Positions 63,639-64,000 of a DNA stretch of 64,000 nucleotides are shown here, one piece after another. Origin of the DNA: Pelagibacterium montanilacus (lineage in GTDB: Bacteria; Pseudomonadota; Alphaproteobacteria; Rhizobiales; Devosiaceae); assembly GCF_003992665.1 (NCBI RefSeq), contig NZ_RZMX01000046.1:124001-188000 (forward strand). Reading direction: 5' to 3'. Under the pieces are notes generated by a model that saw only the letters and a program-made list of their open reading frames with translations, ran no database searches and was not told where the DNA came from. Each line of letters opens with the position of its first letter. The stretch's first letter is position 1. The position numbers and the translations under genes were made by a program.

Positions 63639-64000
63639 TCAAAGTATCGACTGACCGGTCGATGCCCAATCCTTGACGAAGGCTTCAAGACCCTTGTCGG
63701 TCAGCATGTGGCTGGCCAGCTTCTTGAGCACCGCAGGCGGGATCGTGGCGACGTCCGCGCCAGCGAGCGCGGCCTGGGACACGTGATTGGGCGTGCGGAT
63801 CGAGGCGGCGAGCACCTGGGTCTGGTAATCGTAATTATCGTAGATCATCCGGATATCCTGGATGAGGTCCATGCCGTCGACATTGAGATCGTCCAGACGC
63901 CCGATGAAGGGCGAGATGTAGGTCGCACCGCATTTGGCGGCCAGAAGTGCCTGATTGGCCGAAAAGCACAGGGTCACATTGGTCCTGATGCCTTCGGAGG
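63639..64000 (-). CDS. transaldolase / fructose-6-phosphate aldolase family protein, C-terminal part (cut by window edge)
   Basis: The C-terminal 120 or so residues of a TIM-barrel aldolase of the MipB/TalC (short transaldolase) type: [52 protein letters not shown], and the end [12 protein letters not shown]. The Schiff-base lysine lies upstream, beyond base 64000. Such proteins transfer dihydroxyacetone units between sugar phosphates or cleave fructose 6-phosphate, and the sequence does not separate the two. It is upstream of the Mrp gene with 13 bp between. Confidence 0.92.
   Translation of the reverse strand, partial: SEGIRTNVTLCFSANQALLAAKCGATYISPFIGRLDDLNVDGMDLIQDIRMIYDNYDYQTQVLAASIRTPNHVSQAALAGADVATIPPAVLKKLASHMLTDKGLEAFVKDWASTGQSIL

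Overview
The window is chromosomal DNA of a GC-rich alphaproteobacterium, most likely order Hyphomicrobiales (Rhizobiales) and plausibly a Devosia/Pelagibacterium-type genome. The order is supported by the cox cluster with a tiny coxF gene, the short HisG/HisZ pair, a tRNA-His with A73 and no encoded G-1, an Irr-type iron box, an agl alpha-glucoside operon and several small Rhizobiales families (DUF983, DUF1127, DUF2093, DUF4170, DUF6101-like). The genus is inference from overall resemblance. I see no CRISPR array, prophage, transposase or toxin-antitoxin locus. The window is mostly conserved core genome, and its unusual content lies in degenerate signalling proteins, dispersed palindromic repeats and regulatory sites.

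Layout. 1-6984 (minus): an aa3 cytochrome oxidase operon, ctaC-ctaD-ctaB-coxF-ctaG-ctaE-DUF983-SURF1, followed by thrC, which is cut by the window edge. 7294-9230: an IalB-like periplasmic protein, then a DUF1127 gene divergent from a LysR regulator. 9241-14405: gshA, rsmE, ubiA, a DUF6101-like gene, cysQ and DUF4170. 14408-18728: a lipid-A-disaccharide-synthase-related protein, DUF2093, xseA and purD. 18766-22562: an orphan four-helix membrane protein, a patatin-like hydrolase, tadA and mutL. 22710-32531 (minus): a co-directional run of a degenerate EAL protein, HAD hydrolase, ribF, ileS, lspA, lipoprotein, rluB and rsmD. 32711-36929: an NtrC-like regulator and a coupled pair of envelope glycosyltransferases. 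37034-39212: groESL with promoter, CIRCE and terminator. 39395-41429: a fasciclin protein, a TSUP exporter and a DoxX protein. 41488-44972 (minus): hisZ-hisG and hisS. 45469-47176: a small DUF1127-like gene, tag, an L,D-transpeptidase and tRNA-His(GTG). 47444-50143: a large PAS protein with a degraded histidine-kinase core. 50234-54277: a ferric iron ABC importer with an Irr-type box. 54319-62397: the agl system (ABC importer, alpha-glucosidase, LacI regulator) with three matching operators. 62555-64000: Mrp ATPase and a truncated transaldolase-family gene.

How the genes work together. The cox cluster encodes the catalytic subunits of oxidase aa3 with heme O synthesis (CtaB) and copper and heme insertion factors (CtaG, SURF1). 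UbiA supplies the ubiquinone used upstream in respiration. HisZ and HisG together make the first enzyme of histidine synthesis, and HisS and tRNA-His lie nearby. AglE/F/G/K import alpha-glucosides that AglA hydrolyses under AglR control. A roughly 105-bp two-hairpin repeat recurs at gene ends and repeatedly supplies the stop codon of the neighbouring gene.
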